Source: Dehalococcoidales bacterium (GTDB lineage Bacteria; Chloroflexota; Dehalococcoidia; Dehalococcoidales; Fen-1064). From it: a DNA stretch of 13,414 nucleotides. Below the pieces are notes generated by a model. It did not search any database. It saw only the letters and a list, made by a program, of their open reading frames with translations, and was not told the DNA's origin. The stretch lies in contig DAOUVG010000017.1 in the NCBI GenBank assembly GCA_030667735.1, positions 1 through 13,414 on the forward strand, given 5' to 3'. The position numbers and the translations under genes were made by a program. Positions 12,449 to 13,414 of the stretch are shown in pieces. The stretch's first letter is position 1; each line of letters begins with the position of its first letter.

Positions 12449-13414
12449 CTCCTTCCCGTTCGAAGTCCGGCAGATAACTGTCCGCCGCTCCCATTTCCTG
12501 TATCCAGCCGTTCTCCAGCCCCAGACTATCGATTATCTCGATGACTTCCGTGTACTCCGACTTCCGTAGAGTCCGTGCCAGCGCAGGTATACGTGAAGCA
12601 CGATTTGCCGGGTAGTACTGCGACATGATGCTCACTGTGACCTGTGGAGAGACCTCATTGGCCAACCACGTGAGCGATTCCTCACTCCCGGCCAGCCCAT
12701 CGGGCAGCACGAGGTGGCGGACAATCAGGCCCTTCCGGGCCAGTCCTTCCTCATCCAGTACAAGATTACCCGCCTGCCGGTACATCTCCAGGATGGCAGC
12801 GCGAGCGTGAGACACGTATCGCCTTGCCCTGGAGAACCTCCAGGCCCACCGGTCCGAAGCGTACCTGAGGTCCGGCAGGTAGACACACACTATCCCCTCT
12901 AGTTCTCTCAGAGACCGGACCGAATCATAGCCACTGCTGTTGTAGACCAGCGGCAGCCGCAGTCCCATTGGCACCGCCTCGAGGACTGTCCGAACCATCT
13001 GCGGAACGAAGTGGGACGGGGAAACGAAGTTGATGTTGTGGCACCTTAGCTCATCCTGAAGGTAAATTAGACGTTCCGCCAGGGCATGGCAGTCCATCTC
13101 AACAGAGCGCCGTCCTGTCCGGTCCTGGCTTATCTGGTGGTTCTGACAATAGACACACCGGAGATTGCAGTTGCCAATAAACACCGTCCCGGACCCCCGG
13201 CTTCCCGAAATGACCGGCTCTTCGCCGTGGTGGCTGCAGACGGTCGCCACCAGGGGGAGACGCCCGGAACGGCAGAACCCTCGCTCACCTTCGAGACGAT
13301 TGACGCCGCATTCCCTGGGACAGATATCGCACGAGGAAAGGCGGGCCTCAAGCGCCTCGGCACGGCGTTTCAGTTCACCCGAGTGGTAAAGGGCAACATA
13401 CGGTGGTTCCGTCA
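12435..13414 (-). CDS. Radical SAM protein of the PflX type (PflA-related), start at window edge
   Basis: The frame stays open from the stop at 12435 to the right edge. The last two bases read TG followed by ACG GAA CCA, so the start is probably an ATG whose A lies one base outside, giving 326 residues. Read that way, it begins TEPPYVALYHSGELKRRAEAL, then has a Cys-rich N-terminus (C29, C32, C36, C48) and the radical SAM cluster CNLRCVYC with C83, C87 and C90, followed by QNHQISQ. This is the arrangement of the PflX group, relatives of pyruvate formate-lyase activase with unknown target. A radical SAM protein cleaves S-adenosylmethionine at a 4Fe-4S cluster to make a radical; the N-terminal cysteines may hold another metal site. 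The GTG at 13250 is internal and would cut off the N-terminal cysteines, so it is not the start. Confidence 0.92.
   Translation of the reverse strand, partial: TEPPYVALYHSGELKRRAEALEARLSSCDICPRECGVNRLEGERGFCRSGRLPLVATVCSHHGEEPVISGSRGSGTVFIGNCNLRCVYCQNHQISQDRTGRRSVEMDCHALAERLIYLQDELRCHNINFVSPSHFVPQMVRTVLEAVPMGLRLPLVYNSSGYDSVRSLRELEGIVCVYLPDLRYASDRWAWRFSRARRYVSHARAAILEMYRQAGNLVLDEEGLARKGLIVRHLVLPDGLAGSEESLTWLANEVSPQVTVSIMSQYYPANRASRIPALARTLRKSEYTEVIEIIDSLGLENGWIQEMGAADSYLPDFEREGAPFS

Noticed and set aside
13248..13250. GTG 13250 as the start of the radical SAM gene
   Set aside because: The same frame continues to the window edge with conserved N-terminal features (GELKRRAE and four Cys), so 13250 is internal.

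Overview
The window is a gene-dense bacterial chromosome segment. It has mid-50s G+C by eye, Shine-Dalgarno (SD) sites of the AGGAGG type, and sigma70-like TTGACA/TATAAT promoters. The gene set is family A DNA polymerase I next to Fpg/MutM, a PspC plus toastrack envelope pair, DUF502, a PflX-type radical SAM protein, an AlkD-like HEAT glycosylase and MFS_3 and SDR proteins. Together with many very short gaps, this would fit a Chloroflexota (Dehalococcoidia-like) genome. That placement is an inference from style and gene order, not a proof.

Layout. Positions 1-180: the first codons of a leftward gene and a divergent promoter region. Positions 181-4386 (+): a compact polA, PAP2 phosphatase, mutM unit, with mutM overlapping the PAP2 gene. 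Positions 4403-5865 (-): nitrilase-family hydrolase, then tRNA methyltransferase TrmO, then a 61-residue two-helix membrane protein that overlaps trmO. Positions 6044-8929 (-): MFS transporter, HAD 5'-nucleotidase (ATGA overlap), then an SDR dehydrogenase after a 115-bp gap holding two palindromes. Positions 8930-9220: a structured non-coding tract. It holds a copy of a widespread GTCATTGCGAGCG-type palindromic repeat, several stem-loops, and a 13-bp perfect inverted repeat carrying mirror-image extended -10 boxes. Positions 9221-9349 (+): an overlooked 42-codon ORF for a strongly basic peptide with its own SD and promoter. Positions 9394-10778 (-): toastrack membrane protein (TTG start) and PspC/DUF5668 protein behind a near-consensus promoter. 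Positions 10965-11654 (+): AlkD-like DNA glycosylase from a divergent near-consensus promoter, with its stop overlapping that of the convergent DUF502 gene (11651-12331). Positions 12435-13414 (-): radical SAM PflX-like protein, complete except for the first base of its start codon.

Three proteins belong to base-excision repair: the Fpg and AlkD glycosylases and the gap-filling polymerase I. The PspC/toastrack pair looks like an envelope-stress module. The MFS/HAD/SDR cluster looks like an accessory metabolic or export unit, with its own regulatory palindromes.

I saw no rRNA, tRNA, CRISPR array or transposase. The least explained part is 8930-9350: the structured tract, the symmetrical divergent promoter and the basic micro-ORF. 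The main sequence oddity in a known gene is Asp in place of the near-invariant motif A Glu of DNA polymerase I.
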